Numbered from the stretch's first letter, positions 47,489-56,670 are shown. The stretch: DNA of 64,000 bases from Pseudomonas azotoformans (GCF_001579805.1 NZ_CP014546.1:1550001-1614000), one strand, 5' to 3'. Notes: generated by a model not told the origin, from the sequence alone. Numbers and translations are program-made.

Positions 47489-48124
47489 ATGCGTAATCTG
47501 ATCCTCAGCGCCGCTCTCGTCACTGCCAGCCTCTTCGGCATGACCGCACAAGCTGCCGACGTGCCGCTTGAAGCCGGTAAAACCTACGTTGAATTGGCCA
47601 ACCCGGTTCCGGTTTCGGAACCAGGCAAGATCGAAGTGGTGGAGCTGTTCTGGTACGGCTGCCCGCATTGCTACGCCTTTGAGCCGACCATCAACCCGTG
47701 GGTTGAGAAACTGCCCAAGGACGTCAACTTCAAACGCATCCCTGCCATGTTCGGCGGCCCATGGGATGCCCACGGCCAGTTGTTCCTGACCCTGGAAGCC
47801 ATGGGTGTGGAACACAAGGTCCACAACGCGGTATTTGACGCAATCCAGAAGCAAGGCAAGCGCCTGACCAAGCCAGACGAAATGGCTGACTTCGTGGCCA
47901 CCCAAGGTGTCGATAAGGACAAGTTCCTGGCCACCTTCAACTCCTTCGCCATCCAGGGCCAGATCAAACAGGCCAAAGAGCTGGCGCAGAAGTACGGCGT
48001 GCAAGGTGTTCCTACCATGATCGTCAACGGCAAATACCGTTTCGACCTGGGCACCTCCGGTGGTCCTGAGCAGACCCTCAATGTTGCCGACCAGCTGATC
48101 GCCAAAGAGCGCGCAGCCAAGTAA
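47489..48124 (+). CDS. dsbA: Thiol:disulfide interchange protein DsbA
   Basis: A 211-residue periplasmic oxidant of protein thiols. Signal peptide (cleavage near AQAAD), active site CPHC in FWYGCPHCYAFEP (about residues 54-66), cis-proline in GVQGVPTMIVNGKYR. The inserted helical domain is of normal size. CCAGGAG precedes ATG 47489. Ten nt separate it from the next gene. Confidence 0.97.
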   Translation: MRNLILSAALVTASLFGMTAQAADVPLEAGKTYVELANPVPVSEPGKIEVVELFWYGCPHCYAFEPTINPWVEKLPKDVNFKRIPAMFGGPWDAHGQLFLTLEAMGVEHKVHNAVFDAIQKQGKRLTKPDEMADFVATQGVDKDKFLATFNSFAIQGQIKQAKELAQKYGVQGVPTMIVNGKYRFDLGTSGGPEQTLNVADQLIAKERAAK

Positions 48125-48134
48125 GGGGCCCGTC

Positions 48135-49013
48135 ATGCGCCGCTGGGGTACCGAACGTGGGGTTGGCCTGCATGACCCGCAGGTCAACGAACATCACCTG
48201 GAATCCACGGGCCTGCCGGCAGACAGCCGCCTGCGCCTGCTGAGCTTCAATATCCAGGTGGGTATCAGTACCGAGAAATACCGGCATTACCTCACCCGTG
48301 GCTGGCAGCACCTGCTGCCCCACAACGGGCGGGCCGGCAACCTGCAAAAGATCGGCAACCTGCTGAACGACTTCGACCTGGTTGCCCTGCAGGAAGCCGA
48401 CGGCGGCAGCATGCGCTCCGGTTACATCAACCAGGTGGAACACCTGGCCCAGCTCGGTGCCTTCCCTTACTGGTACCAGCAACTCAATCGCAACCTCGGG
48501 CGCCTGGCGCAGCACAGCAATGGCGTGCTCAGCCGCTTGAAGCCCTCCGCCATCGAAGACCACCCGCTGCCAGGCCCCAAGGGCCGGGGCGCGATCCTTG
48601 TGCGGTTTGGCGAAGGCCCGGAAGCCTTGGTGGTGGTGATGATGCATCTGGCGCTGGGTGCCCGCACCCGCACGATGCAGTTGGCCTACATCCGAGAGCT
48701 GATTGGCAATTACAAACATCAGGTGCTGATGGGGGACATGAACACCCATGCCAGCGACCTGCTGCAAAATTCTCCGTTGCGCGACCTCGGGCTACTGGCG
48801 CCGCAAGCCGAAGCCACGTTCCCCAGCTGGCGTCCGCAACGCTGTCTTGACCATATCCTGCTCAGTCCGACTCTCACACTCGAAAGTGTGCAGGTGCTGG
48901 CGCAGCCCATCTCCGATCACCTGCCGGTCGCGGTAGAGATTCGTCTGCCGGGTTCGCTCACGGCTGATGCATTGCCCGCGTTGAGTTCCGGCCCTCGCGG
49001 ACCCCTTGCATGA
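48135..49013 (+). CDS. Endonuclease/exonuclease/phosphatase family protein
   Basis: A 292-residue protein of the DNase I-like fold: SFNIQVGI (Asn), VALQEADGGS (metal Glu), VVVMMHLALGARTRTMQL, LMGDMNTHA (Asp/Asn) and DHILLS..ISDHLPVAVEI (catalytic His). There is no signal peptide, so a cytoplasmic nuclease or phosphodiesterase is likely; substrate unknown. Its stop overlaps the diguanylate cyclase start by 4 nt (ATGA), suggesting an operon. Confidence 0.9.
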   Translation: MRRWGTERGVGLHDPQVNEHHLESTGLPADSRLRLLSFNIQVGISTEKYRHYLTRGWQHLLPHNGRAGNLQKIGNLLNDFDLVALQEADGGSMRSGYINQVEHLAQLGAFPYWYQQLNRNLGRLAQHSNGVLSRLKPSAIEDHPLPGPKGRGAILVRFGEGPEALVVVMMHLALGARTRTMQLAYIRELIGNYKHQVLMGDMNTHASDLLQNSPLRDLGLLAPQAEATFPSWRPQRCLDHILLSPTLTLESVQVLAQPISDHLPVAVEIRLPGSLTADALPALSSGPRGPLA

Positions 49014-51058
49014 GCGACGACGCCCAGCGCTGGAAAGAAAAATACCTTAAAAGCATCGAGCAACAAGAAAAGCTCGAACGCCGTTGGGCCGCCCGTCTCG
49101 ACCTGCTGCGCCGTGGGCTGGTGCGCAGCACCCTGGCCGCTGAAGGCACTGACCGCGCCGTCGACCAATGCATGAAGGAAATGCGTGACGTTGTTCGCAC
49201 CGACGATATGGACGCCGCCCTCGCCGCCTTGCTGCCGCGCCTGGAAAAGGCGGTGCTGGATTCGGAGCAGCGCCGTGAAACCCGAGTCGATCAGATCAGC
49301 ACCGCGCTGACGTCCCTGGTCACGCAACTGCAAAAGCTGCCGCTACCGCGTGAAGTGGCCCGTCCGCTGAAGACGTTCGCCAAGCAGCTAGACGGCCGAG
49401 TCAGCCAGGCGCGCGAGATTCCCTTGCTGCTCAGCGAATTGAGTGGCCTGCAAGGCCAGGCGCTGAACAACCTGGAGCCGGACGGCGAAACCCCGCGTCC
49501 GGGGCCAGGGCTTTTGCAGCGCCTGTTTGGTGCCAAGGACGTCGCGAACGAGGCGGTGGAGAACGAGGCGCCGCCCCGCCCGGCTCCGCAGCCTGCGCCG
49601 GCTAAGCCGGTCGCTACCGAGCCACAGCCGCCCGAGCAATCCGAGGAGCTGACGCAAGCGTTGCGCGCCTTTGCGCCGCAGCCTCAAGAAACGCTCGCCC
49701 CTGTCATTGAGCCCGTAGCGCCCGCCAGGTTGGCCGAGCCCTCCAGCGAAACCTTCGTCTACGAAGCCCCGCCTCAAGCCGCACTCCTTGAAACGCCCTT
49801 GGCGCGTGTCGAGCCCGAGCCTCAAGTCGAAGAGCCTGCGCCGGAAAGCGCGCTCGCCGCCTTCATCGAAACACCTGAGGTTCAGGTCGAAGCGCCGGAA
49901 GAGACCGTCATCGGCAGTCTGTCGCTTCCTCCGGTGCTGGAGGTCGAAGAGCCAGATCCCGACGAGCTGCAAGCGGATGGCACCTATGCCTTGCCCGACT
50001 CCCCGGAGCCGTCCTACAGCTCTGTGGCCAAGCACATCGAAGACACCCTGCTCGGCCTCTTGGAAGAACTCTCGCTGCCCGAGCGCCACCGGCCCCAGGC
50101 CGAAGCCATGCGCGAGCGCCTGGCCCATGGCCTGAACTGGTACGAACTGCTGCCGATCCTGGATGACCTGGCGGTGTTGATGCTGGCTATCACCGACAGC
50201 GGCCAGCATGAGTTCGAGGCATATCTCAAGCAGCTCAACGAGCGGCTTGAAGCCTTTCAGGGGCACTTGCAGGTCGCCAGCGATGGACACGCCGACAGCC
50301 GTTCTGCCGCCCGCGAGCTGGACACGCAGATCCGCGAACAGGTCGATGGCCTGCAAAGCAGCGTGCAGGAAGCTGCCGACCTGGACAGCCTCAAGCACGT
50401 GCTGGAAAGCCACCTTGAAGGCCTGCTTGGCACCATGGACGAGCACCAGCAGCAGCGTGATCTGCGCGAGCAGGAAACGGCAGCGCGTCTGAAAGGCTTG
50501 GCCGAGCGTGTCGCCAATATGGAACAGGAAGCCCAGGGCTACCGGGAGCACCTGGAGGTGCAGCGCCAGAAAGCCTTGATCGATCCGCTCACCGGGCTGC
50601 CCAACCGCGCAGCCTGGAGTGAACGCCTGGATCAGGAGGTCAACACCTGGCACCAGTGTGGCAACAACTTGTCGCTGGCGATGTTGGACCTGGATCATTT
50701 CAAACGTATCAACGATGGCTACGGCCACCTAGCGGGCGACAAGGTACTGAAGATCATCGCCAACGTGCTGCGCAAGCGTCTGCGCTCGACCGACTTTATC
50801 GCGCGCTTTGGTGGCGAAGAGTTTGTGTTGTTGATGCCGAACTCATCCCTGGCGGATGCGCTGGCGGCGGGCGAAGTGTTGCGCGCCGCGATCGAAGCGT
50901 GTCCGTTTCACTTCAAGGGCGAGCCGGTGACCATCACCGTTTCAATGGGTGTGGCGCAGTTCCAGCCGGGAGAGCGCAGTGACTTGGCGCTCAAACGTGC
51001 CGATGAAGCGCTGTACCGAGCCAAGGCGGCGGGACGGAACCAGGTGCAGGCCGCCTAA
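49010..51058 (+). CDS. Diguanylate cyclase with long acidic/Pro-rich linker (DgcH-like)
   Basis: A 682-residue soluble GGDEF protein producing c-di-GMP. N-terminal helical/coiled-coil region (1-150), then a Pro/Glu/Ala-rich low-complexity segment (about 170-335), a second helical region with coiled coils (340-515), and a C-terminal cyclase domain with active-site GGEEF (601-605). The inhibitory site RSTD sits five residues before GGEEF, so product feedback is expected. There is no transmembrane or recognised sensor domain. The orthologue by context in P. aeruginosa is PA5487 (dgcH). Confidence 0.93.
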   Translation: MSDDAQRWKEKYLKSIEQQEKLERRWAARLDLLRRGLVRSTLAAEGTDRAVDQCMKEMRDVVRTDDMDAALAALLPRLEKAVLDSEQRRETRVDQISTALTSLVTQLQKLPLPREVARPLKTFAKQLDGRVSQAREIPLLLSELSGLQGQALNNLEPDGETPRPGPGLLQRLFGAKDVANEAVENEAPPRPAPQPAPAKPVATEPQPPEQSEELTQALRAFAPQPQETLAPVIEPVAPARLAEPSSETFVYEAPPQAALLETPLARVEPEPQVEEPAPESALAAFIETPEVQVEAPEETVIGSLSLPPVLEVEEPDPDELQADGTYALPDSPEPSYSSVAKHIEDTLLGLLEELSLPERHRPQAEAMRERLAHGLNWYELLPILDDLAVLMLAITDSGQHEFEAYLKQLNERLEAFQGHLQVASDGHADSRSAARELDTQIREQVDGLQSSVQEAADLDSLKHVLESHLEGLLGTMDEHQQQRDLREQETAARLKGLAERVANMEQEAQGYREHLEVQRQKALIDPLTGLPNRAAWSERLDQEVNTWHQCGNNLSLAMLDLDHFKRINDGYGHLAGDKVLKIIANVLRKRLRSTDFIARFGGEEFVLLMPNSSLADALAAGEVLRAAIEACPFHFKGEPVTITVSMGVAQFQPGERSDLALKRADEALYRAKAAGRNQVQAA

Positions 51059-51146
51059 AAGATGTTCCATTTTGTAATTTGACGGTTGGGTCACAAAGGG
51101 TACGTTACACTGTTGCATTATCGTCTTCAGTGTAATGTCTTCCGCC

Positions 51147-51923
51147 ATGAAATCCTTGTACTTCGCCTTTGTGTTTCTTCTGCTCGCAGGTTGCGCCAGC
51201 GGCCCGCGCCTGGACACCAGCCACCCTTCGGTGAATCACGACAACCGCGTGCAGTTCGTGGTCGTCCACTACACCTCCACCAACCTTGAACGCTCCCTGG
51301 CACTGCTCACCCACGGCCAGGTCAGCAGCCATTACCTGATCGGCGACGACGCCTCCGGCACCATCTACAAGCTGGTGGATGAGAGCCAGCGCGCCTGGCA
51401 TGCCGGCGAAAGCGAATGGATGGGCCGTACCTGGCTCAACTCCAGCTCAATCGGCATCGAGATCGTGAATCCCGGCTACAAGGACACGCCGACCGGTCGC
51501 TTGTGGTACCCGTACTCCGAAGCGCAGGTTAAATCCCTGGTGGTGTTGCTCAAGGACATCAGCAAGCGCAATGGCATCGACCCCAAGAACATCATTGGCC
51601 ACAGCGACATCGCACCGCTTCGCAAGTTGGACCCGGGCCCACTGTTCCCTTGGAAACACCTGGCGGATGAAGGGTTGGGCGTGTGGCCGAATGCCCAGGC
51701 TGTTGCGCGGTTCCAGATGCAATACGCGGCGGAACTGCCAAGCATTACCTGGTTCCAGGAAGAGCTGGCCCGCCTGGGCTACCAGACGCCCCAGACCGGC
51801 GAGTTGGATGTCGCCACGCGGCATGTGATCGCGGCATTCCAGATGCATTTCCGGCCGTCGCTGTTTGACGGCACACCGGATGCGGAAAGTGCCGCAATCC
51901 TGCGCGCGCTGAACCGAACTTAA
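51147..51923 (+). CDS. N-acetylmuramoyl-L-alanine amidase, lipoprotein (AmpDh2-like)
   Basis: A 258-residue amidase_2 family lipoprotein, lipobox LLLAGC. Zinc ligands are in VVVHYTST and the C-terminal GHSDIAPLRKLDPG; HAGESEW and SSSIGIEIVNPG are typical. A peptidoglycan-binding (PGBD) segment follows (about residues 190-250). It cleaves muropeptide amide bonds at the outer membrane and so influences recycling and beta-lactamase induction. ATG 51147 starts the signal; ATG 51135 in frame is possible, and neither has a strong ribosome-binding site. Confidence 0.9.
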   Translation: MKSLYFAFVFLLLAGCASGPRLDTSHPSVNHDNRVQFVVVHYTSTNLERSLALLTHGQVSSHYLIGDDASGTIYKLVDESQRAWHAGESEWMGRTWLNSSSIGIEIVNPGYKDTPTGRLWYPYSEAQVKSLVVLLKDISKRNGIDPKNIIGHSDIAPLRKLDPGPLFPWKHLADEGLGVWPNAQAVARFQMQYAAELPSITWFQEELARLGYQTPQTGELDVATRHVIAAFQMHFRPSLFDGTPDAESAAILRALNRT

Positions 51924-53707
51924 AGCGGCAACGCCATGTAGAACTGAGTGCCCTGCCCCGGCCGCGAATACACGCCCATGCGGCCGCCGTGCAGTTGCAC
52001 GATCTCCTTGCACAGCGCCAGCCCCAGGCCGGCGCCACCTTTCTTGCGGCCCACCTGGACAAAGGGTTCGAAGATCCGTCCCTGCTGGCCATAGGCGATG
52101 CCTTCGCCGTTATCTTCCACACTGACAATCACTCGTTCGCCATGACGACGCGCCTGCAGGCGAATTTGCCCGCCAGCCGCCGTGTGGCGCAGGGCGTTGC
52201 CCAGCAGGTTGTCCAGAACCCGCTCAAGCTGTGCCTGGTCTGCATACAATCGAGGCAGGTCGGATTGCGTTTCTACCAGCAGTTCGATGTTCTGCGCTTT
52301 GGCCGGCTCGACGAAACGCGCACGGGCATGTTCCAGCAGGTCAGTCACATCGCACGGGCCCAAGGTGAGTTTCTGCAGGCCGTTCTGGTAGCGAGAGAAG
52401 TTGAGCAGGTCGTTGATCAACTGCATCAAGCGCTGCATTTCTTCATTGACTGTATCCAGCAGGTCCGCTTCACGAGACTCTGCCGGGAACTTCGCACGCT
52501 CGCGAAACAACCCGAAGGCCATGTGCATGCCGGTCACCGGCGTGCGCAGTTCATGGGAGGCGCGTAACACGAACTCGCTGCGCACCCGCTCGAAGGCGCG
52601 TTGTTCGGTGACGTCGTGCAGCACCATCACTGCGCCGAGGATATGCCCCTGGGTATGGCTGACCGGGGTCAGGCTGTAGGTCAGCAGACGCAGCTCGCCT
52701 TCGACCTCCACTTCCAGATCGTCCGGTGCCCGCTCCAGGTTACCGCCGCGCAGGACCAGTTGCAGTTGCTCGTCCAGCTCGGGGCGTACGAGTGCCTCTC
52801 CCAGACCTTGACCGAGGCGTTCCTCGTCCCAGCCCAATTGGCGCTGGGCCACAGGGTTGAGGTGTTCCAGGCGGCCTTGGCGGTCAATCATCAGCAGGCC
52901 ATCGTCGATGCTGTCGAGTACGGCTTGCAGGCGCTGTTGACCGGCCAGCAGTTCATCGACATTAGTTGCCTGATGCTGGCGCAACGCTTCGGCCATGATG
53001 CCGAAGCGGCGGGTCAGCTGGTTCATTTCCGCTGCGGACGAGATCGGCAGTGTCACTTCGAAGTCGCCTTGGCCGATTTTGTCGGCAGCTTTGGCCAGCG
53101 CTTCGATGGGGCCGCCAAACCGTCGGGCGATACCATGCGCCGTGACAAACCCGATGATCAGCACGGCGAGCCCCACCAACCCCAGCAATCCGGCGATTAA
53201 TAGCGCACGTTCGCGGGATTTGTGTTCGCTGTTGCTGATGTTCTCCAACGCCTGCTTGTGTTCGTTGATCAGGCCGTTGCGCAACGTATTGAAGGTGTCG
53301 GTGAGTTTTTCCTTGGAGCCTGGAGGGGGCGTCGGTTGCTGGGACTCGTCAAACGCATCCAACAAAGCCTGATACTGGCCTCGGGCCTCACTGAAGCCAC
53401 TCCCGCGATTGTCCCGCTGTTCATGGGCGATGCCCTGGTCGAGCAGGTCGAAGTAGCGTTGCTTGGACGCTTGCAGCGCCTCGGGGTCGGGGCGCTCCTC
53501 CAGCATCATGATCAATTGATCGCCCAGGCTCTGGCGCAGCTTGAGCCCAAGGTCCAGCGTAATGAAGTTGCTGCGAATCAGCGATTCCTGGGTCTTGGCC
53601 ATTTGCATGACGCTGACCAGGCCCAGGATCAAACCCAACAGGGCGACGGTGATCAACGCTGAGATACTCAGGAACAGCCGAGTGCGCAGCTTCATCGCTA
53701 GCTTCAT
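51920..53707 (-). CDS. kinB: Sensor kinase/phosphatase KinB
   Basis: A 595-residue histidine kinase: transmembrane helices at about 11-34 and 167-190 around a periplasmic helical sensor, HAMP (190-245), PAS (255-370), HisKA with H385 in RASHELRTP, and ATPase boxes NLLGNALRH, EDNGEGI, GGAGLGLALCKEI. The phosphorylated His of P. aeruginosa KinB is also residue 385, supporting ATG 53707. KinB mainly dephosphorylates AlgB and restrains alginate synthesis. Ten nt from algB; its stop overlaps the amidase gene by 4 nt. Confidence 0.95.
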   Translation of the reverse strand: MKLAMKLRTRLFLSISALITVALLGLILGLVSVMQMAKTQESLIRSNFITLDLGLKLRQSLGDQLIMMLEERPDPEALQASKQRYFDLLDQGIAHEQRDNRGSGFSEARGQYQALLDAFDESQQPTPPPGSKEKLTDTFNTLRNGLINEHKQALENISNSEHKSRERALLIAGLLGLVGLAVLIIGFVTAHGIARRFGGPIEALAKAADKIGQGDFEVTLPISSAAEMNQLTRRFGIMAEALRQHQATNVDELLAGQQRLQAVLDSIDDGLLMIDRQGRLEHLNPVAQRQLGWDEERLGQGLGEALVRPELDEQLQLVLRGGNLERAPDDLEVEVEGELRLLTYSLTPVSHTQGHILGAVMVLHDVTEQRAFERVRSEFVLRASHELRTPVTGMHMAFGLFRERAKFPAESREADLLDTVNEEMQRLMQLINDLLNFSRYQNGLQKLTLGPCDVTDLLEHARARFVEPAKAQNIELLVETQSDLPRLYADQAQLERVLDNLLGNALRHTAAGGQIRLQARRHGERVIVSVEDNGEGIAYGQQGRIFEPFVQVGRKKGGAGLGLALCKEIVQLHGGRMGVYSRPGQGTQFYMALPL

Positions 53708-53717
53708 AAGGTACAGC

Positions 53718-55064
53718 TCACAGGTTGTACTGTTTGCGTTTGCGGTACAGGGTCGACGCGTCGATGCCCAAGGTGCGGGCTGCCTGGTCCAAGGTGTCGC
53801 TGGTGGCGAGCACGGCGCCGATATGGGCTTTTTCCAACTGATCCAGGCTCAGCGCCGCGCCGATGCGTGGGGCGTTGTTGCCAGGCTGTTCGGCCATTCC
53901 CAGGTGGGTGATCTCCACCTTTTCTTGCGGGCAGATGATGCTGGCGCGCTCCACGACGTTGCGCAGTTCGCGGATATTGCCCGGCCAGCGGTAGTTGAGC
54001 AGTGCTTCGCGTGCCTCATCGCTGAAGCCGCGCGCCGGTCGGGCGTATTCCTTGACGAAGCGCGCCAGGAAGCGGTCGGCCAGGGTCAGAATGTCTTCAC
54101 TACGCTCGCGAAGCGGCGGCAGGTGCAAGGTGATCACATTGAGGCGGTACAGCAAGTCCTCGCGGAAGCGGCCGTCGCGGACCATGTCTTCCAGGTTCAG
54201 GTTGGTGGCGGCCAGTATGCGTACGTCGGCACGTCGAGTGACCGGATCGCCGACGCGCTCATATTCCTTGTCTTGGATAAAACGCAGCAACTTGGGTTGC
54301 AATGTGAGGGGAAAGTCGCCGATTTCGTCGAGAAACAGCGTTCCGCCGTCCGCTTGGTTAACGCGGCCCAAGGTACTTTCGCTGGCGCCGGTAAACGCAC
54401 CGCGGCTATGACCAAACAACTCGCTTTCCATCAGTTCCGCCGTCAGCGATGGGCAGTTGATGGTGACGCAGGACTTCTTCGAACGCTTGCTCCAGCCGTG
54501 AATAGCGCGGGCGAGTTCGCCTTTACCGGTGCCGGATTCACCCAGGATGAGAATGTTGGCATCGGTGCCGGCCACCTGGCGCGCGGTTTCCAGCACCACC
54601 ATCATTGCCGGGCTGTGGGAATCGAGGCCGTCTTTGGGCTGGCGAACTTCGCCTTCAAGGGCTTCGAGGCGCGCAGAGAGTTGGCGCACTTCCAACTGCT
54701 TGGCGGTGGCGAGGCGCAGTTGATCAGGGCTGCAAGGCTTGACCAGGTAATCGGCAGCGCCGGCCTGGATCGCATCAACAGCGGTATCCACTGCCGAATG
54801 AGCAGTGACGATCACTACACGCATCCAAGGCGCTTGGATGCGCATCTGGGCCAGCACATCCAGGCCATTGTCTTCGCCCAGTCGCAGGTCGAGGAAGCAC
54901 AGGTCGAACACCTGGCGCTGCATCAAGGCATCGGCCTGAGCGGCGCTGTTTGCGGTGGCTACGGTGTAGCCCTCATCTTCCAGGCAATAACGGAAGGTGC
55001 GGAGGATCGCGGATTCGTCATCCACTAAAAGAATGCGGCCTTGAAGTTCCTTGGCTGATTCCAT
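53718..55064 (-). CDS. algB: NtrC-type response regulator AlgB
   Basis: A 448-residue regulator: receiver domain with phospho-acceptor D59 (CFLDLRLGEDNG) and K109, AAA+ domain with Walker A GESGTGKG (175-182), sigma-54 contact GAFTGA (222-227), Walker B LFLDEIGD, and a Fis-type helix-turn-helix at the end (LDQAARTLGIDASTLYRKRKQY). It activates alginate genes and represses quorum-linked traits in P. aeruginosa. ATG 55064 has AAGGAG 12 nt upstream. Operon with kinB. Confidence 0.96.
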   Translation of the reverse strand: MESAKELQGRILLVDDESAILRTFRYCLEDEGYTVATANSAAQADALMQRQVFDLCFLDLRLGEDNGLDVLAQMRIQAPWMRVVIVTAHSAVDTAVDAIQAGAADYLVKPCSPDQLRLATAKQLEVRQLSARLEALEGEVRQPKDGLDSHSPAMMVVLETARQVAGTDANILILGESGTGKGELARAIHGWSKRSKKSCVTINCPSLTAELMESELFGHSRGAFTGASESTLGRVNQADGGTLFLDEIGDFPLTLQPKLLRFIQDKEYERVGDPVTRRADVRILAATNLNLEDMVRDGRFREDLLYRLNVITLHLPPLRERSEDILTLADRFLARFVKEYARPARGFSDEAREALLNYRWPGNIRELRNVVERASIICPQEKVEITHLGMAEQPGNNAPRIGAALSLDQLEKAHIGAVLATSDTLDQAARTLGIDASTLYRKRKQYNL

Positions 55065-55443
55065 CTGTCCCGCGCTCCTTAAACTATGAATGATGGTGTT
55101 TAGTCCCGGAATAATCGGGCAAGTTGCATGGTTTATTCTGATCGATAAAAGGCAGCGTCGTGCAGCTATCTGCATCGTTTCCTACAAAGCCCCCGGCTGA
55201 TGGCGTTTTCATGCCGTCTTGCCACTTCGGCAACACTCATTCCGTGTTCTATCCCTTGATCCGACCGCTGGCCATCGTGCATTTCGCACGGCGCTCAGAG
55301 GGGCATCGTGCAGGATGCTGGGGGTCAACCCAATCGGTAATATTCAACTCATTGATTTTATTGAGTTTTATTTTGTAAAAAAGCTGGCATGCACTCTGCA
55401 ATATCTCTCCCAACGAATAATCAGAATGCGGGAGAACAGCAGC
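55065..55443. other. 379-bp region between algB and a divergent small gene
   Basis: No gene recognised. The part nearest the small gene (55335-55385) is markedly AT-rich and precedes a sigma-54 promoter; the rest shows no clear operators or coding character. Confidence 0.55.
55385..55400 (+). promoter_or_regulatory. Sigma-54 (RpoN) promoter candidate
   Basis: TGGCATGCACTCTGCA matches the -24/-12 consensus TGGCACG-N4-TTGCW, with GG and GC exactly 12 bp apart and A/T-rich DNA upstream. It lies 44 nt before the small gene's ATG. Confidence 0.65.
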
Positions 55444-55728
55444 ATGACTCGCCAAAACCTCAGCCCATTGCGTGTATCGCCACTGCGCTTGCAACAAGGC
55501 CTGTTTGCCAGCCTGGCCCTGATGGTCACGCTGATTGGCGGCCAGCAGCTGCAACATTGGCAGCAGAGTCAGCAGCACATCCCCCAGTTTGAACGTCCGT
55601 CCATGACCCAGACCCATTTCCGTTCCGTTGGCAGTGTTGCTGCCGATGTAACAGCCCCGCAGTTGCGGATGGTTGACCAGGAGTCCGCCCTGAGTGAACT
55701 GCCATCCCAAGAGCGTTGGGTGTTCTAG
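55444..55728 (+). CDS. Small single-pass membrane protein, unknown function
   Basis: A 94-residue protein with a basic N-terminus, one hydrophobic segment (about residues 18-35, LFASLALMVTLIGG) and a Gln/His-rich then acidic tail ending LPSQERWVF. I do not recognise the family. ATG 55444 has GGGAGAA 5 nt upstream; ATG 55426 in frame is less likely. Divergent from algB and under a probable sigma-54 promoter, so control by AlgB or another RpoN activator is possible. Confidence 0.7.
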   Translation: MTRQNLSPLRVSPLRLQQGLFASLALMVTLIGGQQLQHWQQSQQHIPQFERPSMTQTHFRSVGSVAADVTAPQLRMVDQESALSELPSQERWVF

Positions 55729-55805
55729 GCAACAACAGCCGTTCGTATTGAGCGGTTGCACGGCACTACCGCTGTTACCCCTATAAAAGCGTAAGGAGAA
55801 TCACC

Positions 55806-55970
55806 ATGTTGAGTTGGGCAATCACATTTCTGATCATCGCCATTGTGGCTGCAGTCCTGGGCTTCGGTGGTATCGCGGGCACCGCCACGGGTATCGCAAA
55901 AATTCTGTTTGTGGTCTTCCTGGTGATGTTCATCGCTTCCTTCTTCTTTGGTCGTCGCGGCCGAGGCTGA
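55806..55970 (+). CDS. DUF1328 small membrane protein
   Basis: A 54-residue protein of two hydrophobic helices, [20 protein letters not shown].. and [18 protein letters not shown], ending GRRGRG. DUF1328 (YtjA-like) proteins are widespread and uncharacterised, often stress-linked. AAGGAGA lies 7 nt before the start. Two nt separate it from the Ivy-type gene, so one operon is likely. Confidence 0.9.
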   Translation: MLSWAITFLIIAIVAAVLGFGGIAGTATGIAKILFVVFLVMFIASFFFGRRGRG

Positions 55971-55972
55971 AC

Positions 55973-56440
55973 ATGACCACTTTGTCCCTTAAAGCTATTG
56001 CTGCCGTCCTGCTCTTGGGCGGCAGCGGCTGGGCGATGGCCGCCAACGACGGCCAATCCCGGGCCAATGAATTGCTCAGCGCGGACCCGCAATACCGCGA
56101 AACCTGGCAAGGCGTGGTGAAGAAAGAAGAACGCTTGCCGGAATGGGTAATGAACCTGTCGGGTACAGCCGAACAGATGAACGCCGTGGAAGAAGATGGC
56201 GACAAGTATTTGGTCGGGCCACTCTGCGAAACCGCTGACACGTGCCTGAACAAACGCCTGATCGTTGCCTTCAGCCTCGACAAGGAAGATGCCTACGCCA
56301 TGTTGGTGGAAGTCCCGGCCGGCCTGCCGGCGGACAAATCCCCAACGCGGCACGCCGATTACCGTTTTATCGGTAAGCCGGATGAAGGCATGCAGAAGTT
56401 GCTGATGGAGCAGCTGAAGAAAGATCCGAATTGGTATTAG
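55973..56440 (+). CDS. Ivy-family lysozyme inhibitor-like protein
   Basis: A 155-residue periplasmic protein with signal peptide (AMAAND). The mature domain matches the inhibitor of vertebrate lysozyme family: LLSADPQYRETWQGVV, LPEWVMNLSGTAEQM, VGPLCETADTCLNKRLIVAFS, YRFIGKPDEGMQKLL. The inhibitory loop of E. coli Ivy is CKPHDC; here the cysteines enclose ETADT, one residue longer and without His, as in the second Pseudomonas paralogue type, so inhibition of C-type lysozyme is doubtful. Confidence 0.87.
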   Translation: MTTLSLKAIAAVLLLGGSGWAMAANDGQSRANELLSADPQYRETWQGVVKKEERLPEWVMNLSGTAEQMNAVEEDGDKYLVGPLCETADTCLNKRLIVAFSLDKEDAYAMLVEVPAGLPADKSPTRHADYRFIGKPDEGMQKLLMEQLKKDPNWY

Positions 56441-56482
56441 GTTCCGTCCGACGCTTCTGTCGTCTGCGGAGACTGCGTCCAT

Positions 56483-56508
56483 AGAAAGAAGCCCCCTCGC
56501 TTCTTTCT
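56483..56508. terminator. Hairpin after the Ivy-type gene
   Basis: 10-bp perfect stem AGAAAGAAGC/GCTTCTTTCT with a CCCCTC loop, 42 nt past the stop. There is only a short T-rich tail (GTTTGC), so termination is probable but not certain. Confidence 0.55.
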
Positions 56509-56634
56509 GTTTGCATCGCTCGCCAAGGGCGGTGCATGACCAAGGGGCCGGGTTGCTCTGATCAATCGGGATCGGCGTGACCTACGGGTACAGGGAGTGC
56601 CTGCGCAAGGGCCGGGTCAGGCGAAAAGCTGCGA

Positions 56635-56670
56635 CGCAGGTTCACAAGCTCATGGCTTGCTGAACTTGCG
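56635..56670 (+). ncRNA. Candidate structured RNA element (unassigned)
   Basis: A stem of about 15 bp with one bulge: CGCAGGTTCACAAGC (56635-56649) pairs with GCTTGCTGAACTTGCG (56655-56670), loop TCATG, followed within 20 nt by CTCTTTTGTT. It could be the 3' end of a small RNA starting in the preceding 150 nt, or a solitary terminator. No known family is recognised. Confidence 0.35.
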
